This document shows positions 54,064-63,374 of a stretch of DNA of 64,000 bases, in pieces. Each line of letters begins with the position of its first letter. The first letter of the stretch is position 1. The stretch comes from Blautia sp. (GTDB lineage Bacteria; Bacillota; Clostridia; Lachnospirales; Lachnospiraceae), in NCBI GenBank assembly GCA_029257775.1, contig JARIAQ010000038.1:57507-121506 (forward strand), read 5' to 3'. The translations under genes and the position numbers were made by a program. The notes below the pieces were generated by a model. That model had not been told where the DNA came from, did not search any database, and worked only from the letters and a program-made list of their open reading frames with translations.

Positions 54064-54831
54064 ATGAAAATTGCAGTTACAGGAAAAGGCGGCGTAGGAA
54101 AAACTACGTTTGCAGCAACTCTTGCACGTTTATATGCAGAGGAAGGAAAACATGTGCTAGCAGCAGATGTAGATCCTGATGCAAACTTGGGATTGGCCCT
54201 TGGTTTTGATGAAGAAACTCTAGATTCTATTACTCCTATCACCAAAATGAGAAGGTTAATAGAAGAAAGAACAGGTTCAGGAGAGGATAACCAGTTCTAT
54301 AAGTTAAATCCTCAGGTAAGCGATATACCTGACACTTATTCCAAGATGGTAAATGGTGTGAGACTGCTGGTTTTGGGTACTGTAGAAACCGGTGGAGGCG
54401 GCTGTGTCTGCCCTGAACATGTAATGCTCAGAAGGATTATCAATAATCTGGTTCTTCATCGTGATGATGTGGTGATTCTTGATATGGAAGCAGGTTTAGA
54501 GCATCTTGGTCGAGGAACTACAGAATCTATGGATCAGTTTATAGTGGTAATTGAACCGGGTGCAAGAAGTGTTCAGACATATAAAAATGTAAAACGTCTT
54601 GCGGAAGACCTTGGTGTGAAACAGGTTCGTGTTGTTGCTAATAAGGTTCGAAATGCAGAAGATGAAGCATTTGTAAAAAGTAAAATTCCGGCAGAAGACC
54701 TTTTGGGCTTCATTCACTATAACGCAGAGGTTATTGATGCTGATCGTCAAGGGAAATCACCTTTTGACTTCAGCAATACAGTAAAAGAAGAAATCACAAA
54801 AATCAAGACCATAATCGACAAGGGATTATGA
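54064..54831 (+). CDS. CODH/ACS nickel-insertion ATPase CooC/AcsF (second copy)
   Basis: 255 residues from ATG 54064 (AAAGGTGA site). Deviant Walker A GKGGVGKTT and the metal-binding Cys114-Val-Cys116 in GGGGCVCPEHVML. Only about family-level similarity to the first copy, so it is not a recent duplication. Its place between cooS and acsB suggests it may load nickel into ACS (AcsF role) while the first copy serves CODH; not shown by sequence alone. Confidence 0.92.
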   Translation: MKIAVTGKGGVGKTTFAATLARLYAEEGKHVLAADVDPDANLGLALGFDEETLDSITPITKMRRLIEERTGSGEDNQFYKLNPQVSDIPDTYSKMVNGVRLLVLGTVETGGGGCVCPEHVMLRRIINNLVLHRDDVVILDMEAGLEHLGRGTTESMDQFIVVIEPGARSVQTYKNVKRLAEDLGVKQVRVVANKVRNAEDEAFVKSKIPAEDLLGFIHYNAEVIDADRQGKSPFDFSNTVKEEITKIKTIIDKGL

Positions 54832-54852
54832 GAATATTAGGAGGAAAAGACA

Positions 54853-56979
54853 TTGACATTATTTGAAACAGTATTTAGTGGAAATGACGCTGTCTATGGT
54901 TTAACAGAAGGTGCAATTAACGCTGCCATTGAACAGCATGGTGCTGACAAAGCTATCAGCTTCCCAAATACAGCATACAGCTTACCATGCTATTATGCTG
55001 TAACAGGAGTAAAGGTAAATACCTTAGGAGAATTAAAAGAAGCATTAGGAGTTGTGAAAACTCTTATGACAAGAGAAATGAGAACACATGATATCTTTAT
55101 GTCAGGTGTGGCTACTGCTCTTTGTGCAGAATTTATTGAAGTATTAAAATATATTGATGGTGCAACACCATACGAAGAACCATGTTATGGACATTTAGCA
55201 GATGCTGTTATCCGTGAACTTGGTGTTCCGCTTGTTACAGGAGATATTCCAGGTGTTGCTGTTATCTTAGGTAAAGCTCCTACAACAGAAGATGCTGTTG
55301 CATTAGTTAAGAGCTATCAGGCACAAGGTATTCTTGTTACATTAGTTGGTGATGTTATTGACCAGTTAGCAGAAGCAGGAATGAAAACAGGAGCAAATGT
55401 TCGTGTTATTCCATTAGGAAAAGATGTTACAGCCGTAATTCATGTAGTATCTGTTGCTTTAAGAGCTGCGTTAATCTTTGGTAACATTACACCAGGTGAT
55501 GCCGGAAACTTAATGAAATATACAATGGAACGTGTACCTGCATTTGTTAATGCATTTGCACCATTAAATGATGTAATTGTTGCATGTGGAGCTGGAGCGA
55601 TTGCATTAGGTTTCCCTGTTATTACAAACAATGAAGGTGTATCTGAGGTTCCTAAGAGCTTAATCGTACAGACAGATGTAAGTAAATTTAATGCAACATC
55701 TCTGGAAGCTCGTGATATCAAAATTAAAATTACAAATATTGATATCCCAGTTGCTTTTGCATCTGCATTTGAAGGTGAAATCATTCGTCGTGGTGATATG
55801 CAGGTTGAATTTGATGGTTCTCGTGTAGACTGTGCAGAACTTGTACAGACAGTAGATGCATCCGAGATTGAAGATCATAAAATCACTGTAGTTGGACCAG
55901 AAGCAGATGAAATGGAATTAGGAAGCAAAAACAGCATTGCTTATGTTGTTAAAGTTGCTGGTAAGAACATGCAGCCTGATTTTGAGCCGGTTATTGAACG
56001 TAAATTCCATAACTACATTAACTGTATCGAAGGTGTATACCATACAGGACAGCGTGATATGCAGCGTATTCGTATCAGCAAAGATGCATTTAATGTAGGT
56101 TTCCGTATTAAACATATTGGTGAAGTATTATATGCTTCTGTTAAGAATGAATTTGACGCAGTTGTAGATAAGTGTGAAGTTGTTATTTACACAGATCCTG
56201 CTGAATGTACAAGAATCCGTCATGAAGTTGCAATTCCAACATTTGATAAACGTGATGATCGTCTGAAATCTCTGACAGATGAATCTGTTGACGTATACTA
56301 CAGCTGTATTCTTTGTCAGGCATTCTCTCCATCTCACGTATGTGTTGTTACACCAGAACGTTTAGGTCTTTGTGGTGCGGTTTCATGGTTAGATGCAAAA
56401 GCTACTAATGAACTTGATCCAAACGGCCCTTGTCAGGTTATTACAAAAGAAAGACCAATTGATGAAAGAATTGGTGAATACGAGGATGTAAACGAAGCTG
56501 TACAGAAATTCTCTCAGGGTGCTTTACAGGATGTATCTCTGTACTCTATTATGGAAAAACCAATGACATCTTGTGGATGTTTTGAGTGTATTTGTGGTAT
56601 TGAGCCATTCTCTAATGGTGTTGTTATTACAAACCGTGAATATGCAGGTATGACACCACTTGGAATGACATTCCCAGAACTTGCTTCTATGACAGGTGGT
56701 GGTGTTCAGACACCTGGATTTATGGGACATGGTAAACATTTCATTGGTTCTAAGAAATTCATGAAGGCAGAAGGCGGTATTGAACGTATTGTATGGATGC
56801 CAAAAGAATTAAAAGAAACTGTGGCTGAAAGAGTAAATCAGACAGCAAAAGAACTGTACGGAATTGACAACTTTATCGATATGGTTGGTGATGAAACAAT
56901 CGCAACAGATCCTGAAGAATTAGTTGCATTCTTAACAGAGAAAAACCATCCGGCTCTTTCTATGGATCCGATGATGTAA
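54853..56979 (+). CDS. acsB: acetyl-CoA synthase (CO-methylating), ACS alpha subunit
   Basis: 708 residues, TTG start after AGGAGGAAAAG. Joins CO, the corrinoid methyl group and CoA into acetyl-CoA. The A-cluster ligands are Cys485, 488, 497 and 507 for the [4Fe-4S] cubane and Cys574-Gly-Cys576 for the distal nickel. Each differs by exactly 21 from the Moorella numbering (506, 509, 518, 528, 595, 597). The N-terminal CODH-contacting domain and middle domain are present. Complete and predicted active. Confidence 0.97.
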   Translation: MTLFETVFSGNDAVYGLTEGAINAAIEQHGADKAISFPNTAYSLPCYYAVTGVKVNTLGELKEALGVVKTLMTREMRTHDIFMSGVATALCAEFIEVLKYIDGATPYEEPCYGHLADAVIRELGVPLVTGDIPGVAVILGKAPTTEDAVALVKSYQAQGILVTLVGDVIDQLAEAGMKTGANVRVIPLGKDVTAVIHVVSVALRAALIFGNITPGDAGNLMKYTMERVPAFVNAFAPLNDVIVACGAGAIALGFPVITNNEGVSEVPKSLIVQTDVSKFNATSLEARDIKIKITNIDIPVAFASAFEGEIIRRGDMQVEFDGSRVDCAELVQTVDASEIEDHKITVVGPEADEMELGSKNSIAYVVKVAGKNMQPDFEPVIERKFHNYINCIEGVYHTGQRDMQRIRISKDAFNVGFRIKHIGEVLYASVKNEFDAVVDKCEVVIYTDPAECTRIRHEVAIPTFDKRDDRLKSLTDESVDVYYSCILCQAFSPSHVCVVTPERLGLCGAVSWLDAKATNELDPNGPCQVITKERPIDERIGEYEDVNEAVQKFSQGALQDVSLYSIMEKPMTSCGCFECICGIEPFSNGVVITNREYAGMTPLGMTFPELASMTGGGVQTPGFMGHGKHFIGSKKFMKAEGGIERIVWMPKELKETVAERVNQTAKELYGIDNFIDMVGDETIATDPEELVAFLTEKNHPALSMDPMM

Positions 56980-57000
56980 GAAAAAGAAAGTGGAGACTTA

Positions 57001-57067
57001 TCCACGAATGAGAAATGGGAGATGCTTTCCGAAAGGAGGGGAGTCTCCCGTTTCATACGTTTGTGGA
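57001..57067 (+). other. imperfect long stem-loop after acsB
   Basis: TCCAC at 57001 pairs with GTGGA at 57063, and the stem continues inward through ATGAG...TTCAT and GGGAGA/TCTCCC around an inner CTTTCCGAAAGG hairpin. No T-run follows, so it may be an mRNA-stability or processing element at the 3' end of acsB. Confidence 0.5.
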
Positions 57068-57160
57068 AAGTTGATGAAAAAAGTCGAGTATCGGAAAGAA
57101 TATAAGACAGAGAAAAGGGGCTTTTTCTGGAAAGTTTTTCATGAAACTGTCAGGGGAAAC

Positions 57161-57190
57161 TTGTCAATATAGCTCGTAATGTAGTATAAT
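57161..57190 (+). promoter_or_regulatory. internal promoter before acsD
   Basis: TTGTCA (57161-57166), 18-bp spacer, perfect TATAAT (57185-57190), about 70 bp before acsD. With the stem-loop upstream it gives acsDCE and later genes their own transcription. Confidence 0.7.
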
Positions 57191-57260
57191 ATAGACTGGA
57201 GAATACTGATTGCCATAATGTATTTCCCAGTTATAAAAAATATGAAGGAGGCTAACTGAA

Positions 57261-58199
57261 ATGCCGTTTAATCAGAAACCACAGAAATTCAATGCAAATA
57301 TTAACACAGTTGAAATTGGCTGCGGGGACAAAGCAATCAAATTAGGAGGAGAAAATACTTTTCCTTTCTATACTTTTGACGCACCCATGGAAAATGCACC
57401 AAAAGTAGGTGTGGAAATTTCAGATATGGGGCTTGCTAATGTTCCAGGTATTCAGGAATACTATGCAGGTGCAACAACTATGGCTGAAATTGCTAAAAAA
57501 GCAGAAGCTGTAGAAGGTGCTGATTTTGTTTGCTTACGTTTGGAAGGCGGAGATCCAAATGGGGCTGACAAATCTGTCGATGAATTAATCGCTATTGTAA
57601 AAGAAGTTGGAGATGCTGTTACTTGCCCATTAGTTGTAGAAGGATGTAAAAATGTTGAAAAAGATGCTGAATTACTTCCTAAAGTAGCTGAAGTTTTACA
57701 GGGTAAAAACGCATTAGTTCTTTCTGCAAGAGAAGAAAACTACAAAGCTGTTGGTGCAGCAGCAGGTCTTGCTTACAACCAGAAAGTTGGAGCTGAGTCT
57801 GCAGTAGATATTAACCTTGCAAAACAGTTAAACGTTGTAATGACACAGTTAGGTGTGAAAGCACAGGATATTGTTATGAATGTTGGTTCAGCAGCAGTAG
57901 GATACGGTTTTGAATATGTAGTTTCTACAATGGATCGTATTAAAGGTGCTGCATTATCTCAGAACGATAATATGTTACAGATGCCAATCATCACAACAGT
58001 TGCTGATGAATCCTGGAGCGTAAAAGAAGCTATGGCTTCTGAAGAAGATATGCCAGAATGGGGTTCTCTTGAAGAAAGAGGTATCAGCATGGAAGTGCAG
58101 ACAGCAGCAGCTGTTTTAGCATCTGGTTCTGATGCTGTTATTCTGAAACATCCTCAGTCCGTTGCAACTATTTCAAAAATGATTAAAGAATTAATGTAA
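57261..58199 (+). CDS. acsD: corrinoid iron-sulfur protein small subunit (CFeSP delta)
   Basis: 312-residue TIM-barrel subunit that pairs with AcsC to hold the cobamide which carries the methyl group to ACS. Motifs: GENTFPFYTFDAPMENAPKVGVEI, LRLEGGDPNGADKSVDELI, MNVGSAAVGYGFEYVVSTMDRIK. AAGGAGGC site. First gene behind the internal promoter. Confidence 0.96.
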   Translation: MPFNQKPQKFNANINTVEIGCGDKAIKLGGENTFPFYTFDAPMENAPKVGVEISDMGLANVPGIQEYYAGATTMAEIAKKAEAVEGADFVCLRLEGGDPNGADKSVDELIAIVKEVGDAVTCPLVVEGCKNVEKDAELLPKVAEVLQGKNALVLSAREENYKAVGAAAGLAYNQKVGAESAVDINLAKQLNVVMTQLGVKAQDIVMNVGSAAVGYGFEYVVSTMDRIKGAALSQNDNMLQMPIITTVADESWSVKEAMASEEDMPEWGSLEERGISMEVQTAAAVLASGSDAVILKHPQSVATISKMIKELM

Positions 58200-58224
58200 T
58201 CGTAAAACAGGAGGATTAAAACAA

Positions 58225-59571
58225 ATGGGATTAACAGGTATTCAAATCTTTAAAATGACACCAAAGAAAAACTGTAAAGAGTGCGGTTGCCCTACATGTA
58301 TGGCTTTCGCTATGAAAGTTGCACAGGGTGCTTTGGAAATCTCCAAATGTCCGCATATGTCTGAGGAAGCTTTAGCTGAATTATCTGAAGCTACAGCTCC
58401 ACCAATGAAAACAATCAAAGTCGGTGCGGGCGACAGTGAATATACATTAGGTGGCGAAACTGTTTTATTCAGACATGAAAAAACATTCGTAAGTAAAACA
58501 AGATATGCGGTATCTCTTTGCACATGCATGGATGACGCAGCAGTAGATGCAAAACTTGCAGAACTTCAGAAAGTTGATTACGAACGTATCGGCGAAAGAA
58601 TGTACGTTGAAATGATTTATGTAAATTATGTAGATGGTACAGAAAAAGATCGCTATGTAGAAATGGTTAAAAAAGCTGCTGCTACAGGAAGAACTTTAGT
58701 TCTTGGATGTACAGATGTAGAATTAGCAAAAGAAGCATTAGAAGTTTGCAAAGATGCAAAACCAGTATTAAATGGTGCAACAGCAGCAAACTACGAAGCA
58801 ATGAATGAATTGGCAAAGGCAGCAGGCGTTGTTTTAGGTGTTTCCGGTGCTGATTTAAATGAAATTTATGATACAGTCGCTGCATTAGAAAAAGCAGGAA
58901 ACAAAAACCTGGTTATTGATGCAACAGGTGCATCTGTAAAAGAAGCATATGGTAACGCTGTTCAAATTCGTCGTGCGGCATTAAAAGATCAGGATAGAAC
59001 ATTCGGATATCCTACAATCGTAAATTTAACAAAAATTGCTCACGGTGATAGAAACTTACAGCAGGCTTTGGCTTCCTTATTTACAGTAAAATATGGTTCT
59101 ATCGTTGTAATGGAAACTTTGGACTATGCAGAAGCATTGCCACTGTTCGGTTTAAGACAGAACGTATTTACAGATCCACAGAAGCCAATGAAAGTAGAGC
59201 CAGGTGTATATGCATTAAATGGTGCTGATGAAAATTCTGTTTGTCTGACAACTGTAGACTTTGCTCTTACATACTTTGTTGTATCTGGTGAATTGGAACG
59301 TTCTGGTGTACCATGTAATTTAATTATTTCTGATGCAGGCGGACTTTCTGTATTAACTGCATGGGCTGCTGGTAAATTATCTTCTACATCTGTTGCTAAA
59401 TACATTCAGGAAAATGTAGAAGGTAAAGTAAAATCTAGAAAACTGGTTATTCCAGGAAAAGTAGCTGTATTAAAAGGCGATATCGAAGCAAAACTTCCAG
59501 GATGGGAAATCATTGTTGGACCAATGGAAGCGGTACAGTTAGTAAAATTCTTGAAAGATTTAACTGCTTAA
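58225..59571 (+). CDS. acsC: corrinoid iron-sulfur protein large subunit (CFeSP gamma)
   Basis: 448 residues. N-terminal [4Fe-4S] domain with Cys17, 20, 25 and 42 (KNCKECGCPTC...SKCP), a TIM barrel, and a C-terminal B12-binding domain (DAGGLSVLTAWAAGKLSS, VIPGKVAVLKGDIE). Accepts the methyl from AcsE and gives it to AcsB. GGAGG site, 25 nt after acsD. Confidence 0.97.
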   Translation: MGLTGIQIFKMTPKKNCKECGCPTCMAFAMKVAQGALEISKCPHMSEEALAELSEATAPPMKTIKVGAGDSEYTLGGETVLFRHEKTFVSKTRYAVSLCTCMDDAAVDAKLAELQKVDYERIGERMYVEMIYVNYVDGTEKDRYVEMVKKAAATGRTLVLGCTDVELAKEALEVCKDAKPVLNGATAANYEAMNELAKAAGVVLGVSGADLNEIYDTVAALEKAGNKNLVIDATGASVKEAYGNAVQIRRAALKDQDRTFGYPTIVNLTKIAHGDRNLQQALASLFTVKYGSIVVMETLDYAEALPLFGLRQNVFTDPQKPMKVEPGVYALNGADENSVCLTTVDFALTYFVVSGELERSGVPCNLIISDAGGLSVLTAWAAGKLSSTSVAKYIQENVEGKVKSRKLVIPGKVAVLKGDIEAKLPGWEIIVGPMEAVQLVKFLKDLTA

Positions 59572-59606
59572 TATTTGTAGAACAGTAATGGCAGACTGTT
59601 TATAGG

Positions 59607-59650
59607 GAAGCGGTCCGCATTTGCGGACCAAAGCTTCTCAAATCTTTTTT
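59607..59650 (+). terminator. hairpin with T-run between acsC and acsE
   Basis: GAAGC/GCTTC (59607-59611 with 59633-59637) encloses a perfect GGTCCGCA/TGCGGACC hairpin (59612-59619 with 59622-59629); TCTTTTTT follows shortly after. It is probably a partial terminator or stability stem, as the pathway continues downstream. Confidence 0.65.
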
Positions 59651-59760
59651 CATTTCTGTAAATTTTCCCATTTTAATTTTGATATAAATGGGAAATTATG
59701 AAATAAATAGATTGAAAATATTAATTTTAAAATTATATATATAGTAAAAGGAGAAATATT

Positions 59761-60546
59761 ATGGCTAAATTTGTTACAATTGGTGAAAGAATTCACTGCA
59801 TTTCCCCAGTAATCCGTAAAGCTATGGCTGAACGTGATCCAGAACCAATTTTAAAACGTGCGAAAGAGCAGTTAGATGCAGGTGCAACATATTTGGATGT
59901 TAACATCGGACCTGCTGAAAATGACGGTGAAGATTTAATGAAATGGGCTGTTCAGTTATTACAGTCTAATTTTGACAATGTACCTTTAGCATTAGATACA
60001 GCAAATAAAAAAGCAATTGAAGCTGGTATTTCTGTATACAATAGAAGCAAAGGTAAACCAATCGTTAACTCCGCAGATGCAGGTGGAAGAATTGAAAATA
60101 TCGACTTAGCAGCAGCAAACGATGCAATCGTTATCGCTCTTTGTTCAGCAGAAGGTATTGCAGCAGACAATGATGAACGTATGATGCACTGCCAGAACAT
60201 GCTGGAAAGAGGTATGATGCTGGGTATGGAACCAACAGATTTATGGTTTGATCCGTTATTCCTTGTTGTAAAAGGTATGCAGGACAAACAGATGGAAGTA
60301 TTAGAAGCAATTAAAATGTTCAGCGAAATGGGATTAAACTCTACTGGTGGTTTGTCTAACAACTCAAACGGTATGCCAAAACATATTCGTCCAATTATGG
60401 ACTCTGCATTAGTTGCTATGTGCATGATGCAGGGATTGACATCTGCAATTGTAAATCCATGTGATTTAAGACTTATGGAAACAATTAAATCTTGTGATGT
60501 ATTTAAAAACAATACATTATATGCAGATTCTTATCTGGAACTGTAA
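59761..60546 (+). CDS. acsE: methyltetrahydrofolate:corrinoid protein methyltransferase
   Basis: 261-residue TIM-barrel pterin-binding enzyme moving the methyl of methyl-THF to Co(I) of AcsCD. Motifs: IGERIHCISPVIRKAM, GATYLDVNIGPAEND, ALDTANKKAIEAG, NSADAGG, GGLSNNSNGMPKHIRP. AAAAGGAG site. Closed by a perfect inverted repeat. Confidence 0.96.
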   Translation: MAKFVTIGERIHCISPVIRKAMAERDPEPILKRAKEQLDAGATYLDVNIGPAENDGEDLMKWAVQLLQSNFDNVPLALDTANKKAIEAGISVYNRSKGKPIVNSADAGGRIENIDLAAANDAIVIALCSAEGIAADNDERMMHCQNMLERGMMLGMEPTDLWFDPLFLVVKGMQDKQMEVLEAIKMFSEMGLNSTGGLSNNSNGMPKHIRPIMDSALVAMCMMQGLTSAIVNPCDLRLMETIKSCDVFKNNTLYADSYLEL

Positions 60547-60573
60547 GAAAAACACTTATTGAATAAGATACAA

Positions 60574-60610
60574 ATACAGGCTGTTGCAAATTATTTGCAA
60601 CAGCCTGTAT
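60574..60610 (+). other. perfect 18-bp inverted repeat between acsE and acsV
   Basis: Arms 60574-60591 and 60593-60610 are exact reverse complements around one base. No T-run follows. In RNA it would form a strong hairpin; a terminator, processing site or stabiliser of acsE mRNA are all possible. Confidence 0.75.
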
Positions 60611-60636
60611 AAAAAGCAGAGAAAGGTAGAATTCTT

Positions 60637-62571
60637 ATGTTTAAAGTGACTTTTAAATTCGGTAGCGGCGAGGATGTCACGACCTTTGCCCAAGAAGGTG
60701 AAAATCTGTTAGAAATAGCACGTGTAATGAATGTGGCGATTGATGCTCCATGTGGTGGAAATGCATCTTGCGGAAAGTGCAAGGTAAAATTGGTAGAAGG
60801 AGAATTAGATTCTCCAAAGACACGTCATATCTCTGATGAAGAATATGATGGGGGCTGGCGACTGGCATGTGTAAGTAAAATTACGGGTGATGTTGCGGTG
60901 GAAGTACCCGATATTGCATCTGCTTATCGCAGTCGAATGAAAGTTGCGGATTTAAGTTCTAAAAAGGAAGTTGCTATTTTTGAAAAAGCAAAAAATGATT
61001 TAGAAGAAGCCGGGCTGGCATTGAAAAATAGTATGGATATTATAGAAATTTCTATGGAAATTCCTTCTTTAGATGATACCATGCCTGACAATGAGCGTTT
61101 GGTAAGAGCCATAAAAAAAGAAACGGGAGCTTCAAAAGTTAGATTACCATTTCAAGTTCTTACAAAGATAGCAAGGGTGTTTCGAGAGAGTAATTTTGAA
61201 GTTGGTTGTGTAATTCGTACTTCTGATGAAGGTGATATTTTTGTGTATGATGTATATCCAAAATCAGAAGATGTAGTAATCGGTGGTCTTGCTATTGATA
61301 TAGGAACAACTACTGTATCAGCGTTGTTGATTAATATGTTGACCGGTGAAATTATTGGAAAAGCATCCTCTGGAAACGGACAAATTCGATATGGGGCAGA
61401 TGTTATTAATCGTATTATTGAGTCTATGAAGCCAGGTGGAAATAAAAAACTTCAAGAGGCAGTGATTGATGAGACCATTAATCCGTTAATTCAGCAAATG
61501 TGTAGAGCAAATGGATTTAAACCAGAACATATTTATAGAATGTCGATTGCTGCAAATACAACTATGAATCATCTTATGGCAGGAATGGAAGGAGATCCTA
61601 TTCGTATGGAGCCATATATTCCTACCTTTTATAAGACCAATTCTCTGTTTGCATCTGATATTGGAATTGCTATTAATAGAGATGCACATATTATCGTAGC
61701 ACCTAATATTGGAAGTTATGTGGGAGGAGATATTACTGCTGGTACTCTTGTAAGTATGCTTTGGAATCGTCCAGAATTCTCTCTTTTTATTGATTTGGGT
61801 ACAAATGGCGAATTAGTATTTGGTAATTCGGATTTTATGATGAGTTGTGCATGTTCAGCAGGTCCTGCCTTTGAAGGTGGAGATATTAGTTGTGGTATGC
61901 GTGCAACAGATGGTGCTATTGAGTCATGTACCATTGACAAAGATACTATGGAGCCTTCTTATCATGTAATTGGTGAAGAGGGTGAAAAACCAATTGGTTT
62001 ATGTGGTTCAGGAATTATTGATGTAATTGCGGAATTATTCCGCACAGGAATTATTAATCCAAAAGGAAAATTTGTACGCGAAGGAAAACGTGTGCGTCAT
62101 GATGAATACGGAATGGGCAGTTATGTCCTTGCTTTTGTGGAAGAAGCAGGTTCTGTAAAAGATGTAGAAATTAATGAGGTCGATATCGATAACTTTATTC
62201 GAGCAAAAGGAGCAATTTTTTCAGCAATTCGTACTATGCTCACATCTCTCGACTTTGACGTTGAAATGATTGATGATGTTTATGTTGCAGGCGGTATCGG
62301 AAGTGGTATCAATATGCAGAATGCAGTAAGAATAGGAATGTTCCCAGATATTCCTATGGAGAAGTTTCATTATATTGGAAACTCTTCTTTATCAGGTGCT
62401 TATGCTATGCTTCTTTCAAAAGATGCAGAAAGAAAATGTTACGATTTGGCATCAAATATGACATATTTAGAGTTATCTACAGTTCCTACCTATATGGATG
62501 AATTTGTAGCATGCTGTTTTATTCCTCATACGGATACATCTTTATTTCCGTCCAACATGCAAGAGGAATAA
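60637..62571 (+). CDS. acsV: corrinoid activation protein AcsV (RACo), ASKHA family
   Basis: 644 residues. N-terminal [2Fe-2S] ferredoxin domain with Cys39, 45, 48 and 78 (CGGNASCGKC), a linker and middle domain, and an ASKHA ATPase domain (GGLAIDIGTTTVSALLI, NTTMNHLMAG, FIDLGTNGELVFGN, GLCGSGIIDVIAELF, VAGGIGSGI). It re-reduces inactive Co(II) corrinoid of AcsCD using ATP. Starts 27 nt after the inverted repeat. Confidence 0.94.
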   Translation: MFKVTFKFGSGEDVTTFAQEGENLLEIARVMNVAIDAPCGGNASCGKCKVKLVEGELDSPKTRHISDEEYDGGWRLACVSKITGDVAVEVPDIASAYRSRMKVADLSSKKEVAIFEKAKNDLEEAGLALKNSMDIIEISMEIPSLDDTMPDNERLVRAIKKETGASKVRLPFQVLTKIARVFRESNFEVGCVIRTSDEGDIFVYDVYPKSEDVVIGGLAIDIGTTTVSALLINMLTGEIIGKASSGNGQIRYGADVINRIIESMKPGGNKKLQEAVIDETINPLIQQMCRANGFKPEHIYRMSIAANTTMNHLMAGMEGDPIRMEPYIPTFYKTNSLFASDIGIAINRDAHIIVAPNIGSYVGGDITAGTLVSMLWNRPEFSLFIDLGTNGELVFGNSDFMMSCACSAGPAFEGGDISCGMRATDGAIESCTIDKDTMEPSYHVIGEEGEKPIGLCGSGIIDVIAELFRTGIINPKGKFVREGKRVRHDEYGMGSYVLAFVEEAGSVKDVEINEVDIDNFIRAKGAIFSAIRTMLTSLDFDVEMIDDVYVAGGIGSGINMQNAVRIGMFPDIPMEKFHYIGNSSLSGAYAMLLSKDAERKCYDLASNMTYLELSTVPTYMDEFVACCFIPHTDTSLFPSNMQEE

Positions 62572-62597
62572 AAACAAAGATTATCCGAGGTGAAGAT

Positions 62598-63248
62598 ATG
62601 AATTTTGAATATGCAAAAGATAGTAAAGAACAGCGTCCCTATGAACATTATTTAGCAGCCTATAAAGATATGGACCCAAAAGAAATCAGTGAAAGAACAG
62701 GAATTCCTTATGATGAGGAAAGTCAAAGATTTACCGTATGTTTTATGGGAAGCACTTATCTTGTTTCATTCCCGGATTATGAAGTTTCTCATACGGAAGA
62801 CGAAATTGGAGTTTATCCTTTAGAAGAAGCTATGAATGCAAAAATATTCATTATCCGATATTTGGCAGAACGTTTTTCTGCTCCTTTTTCAGGAAAATTT
62901 CTCACATATCACGATGTTCCATGGGGAGAAGTGTATTTTCGGCAGTTTCAAGGTAGATGTTTAATGCGTTTTGCTTTTTCATATGGGAATAAACTTAAAC
63001 ATTTTCAGAAAATTATGGAACATTTAGGTGCAGAGAAATCTACAGAAGGTGATTGCTCTTATACATTAGAGTTTATGAATAATTTATTTATAAAGTTTAT
63101 CCTTTGGGAAGGTGATGATGAATTTCCACCTTCTTCACAGATTTTATTTTCAGATAATTTTGCTGTCAGTTTTGCAGCAGAAGATTTGGCAGTGGCAGGG
63201 GATATTGCAATTAATATGATGAAGGCAGTGGAAAGAAAGTTATTTTAG
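62598..63248 (+). CDS. DUF3786 protein
   Basis: 216 residues from ATG 62598 (CGAGGTGA site); an in-frame extension overlaps acsV without a ribosome site. It matches DUF3786 by EISERTGIPYDEESQRFTVCFMGSTYLVSFPDYEV, FLTYHDVPWGEVYFRQFQGRCL and EFPPSSQILFSDNF. No catalytic motif is evident. Function unknown; members often sit near corrinoid or CODH genes in anaerobes. Placed between acsV and fhs. Confidence 0.85.
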   Translation: MNFEYAKDSKEQRPYEHYLAAYKDMDPKEISERTGIPYDEESQRFTVCFMGSTYLVSFPDYEVSHTEDEIGVYPLEEAMNAKIFIIRYLAERFSAPFSGKFLTYHDVPWGEVYFRQFQGRCLMRFAFSYGNKLKHFQKIMEHLGAEKSTEGDCSYTLEFMNNLFIKFILWEGDDEFPPSSQILFSDNFAVSFAAEDLAVAGDIAINMMKAVERKLF

Positions 63249-63374
63249 AATTATAAGGAAAAGCAGAAAATAAATTTCTAAAGTTTGAAATTGGACATAT
63301 AAATAATAATGAAAATAATGTGGCTTTGCCATTTTATTCTTTAAATTTTTATTAACTTTAAGGAGGTTTTAGGA
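63249..63374 (+). other. spacer before fhs
   Basis: 126 bp, AT-rich. Apart from the AAGGAGG site for fhs, I see no clear promoter or terminator. Confidence 0.4.

Noticed and set aside
56990..57172. 60-codon open frame after acsB
   Set aside because: It lies across the long stem-loop, lacks a ribosome site and resembles no known protein.
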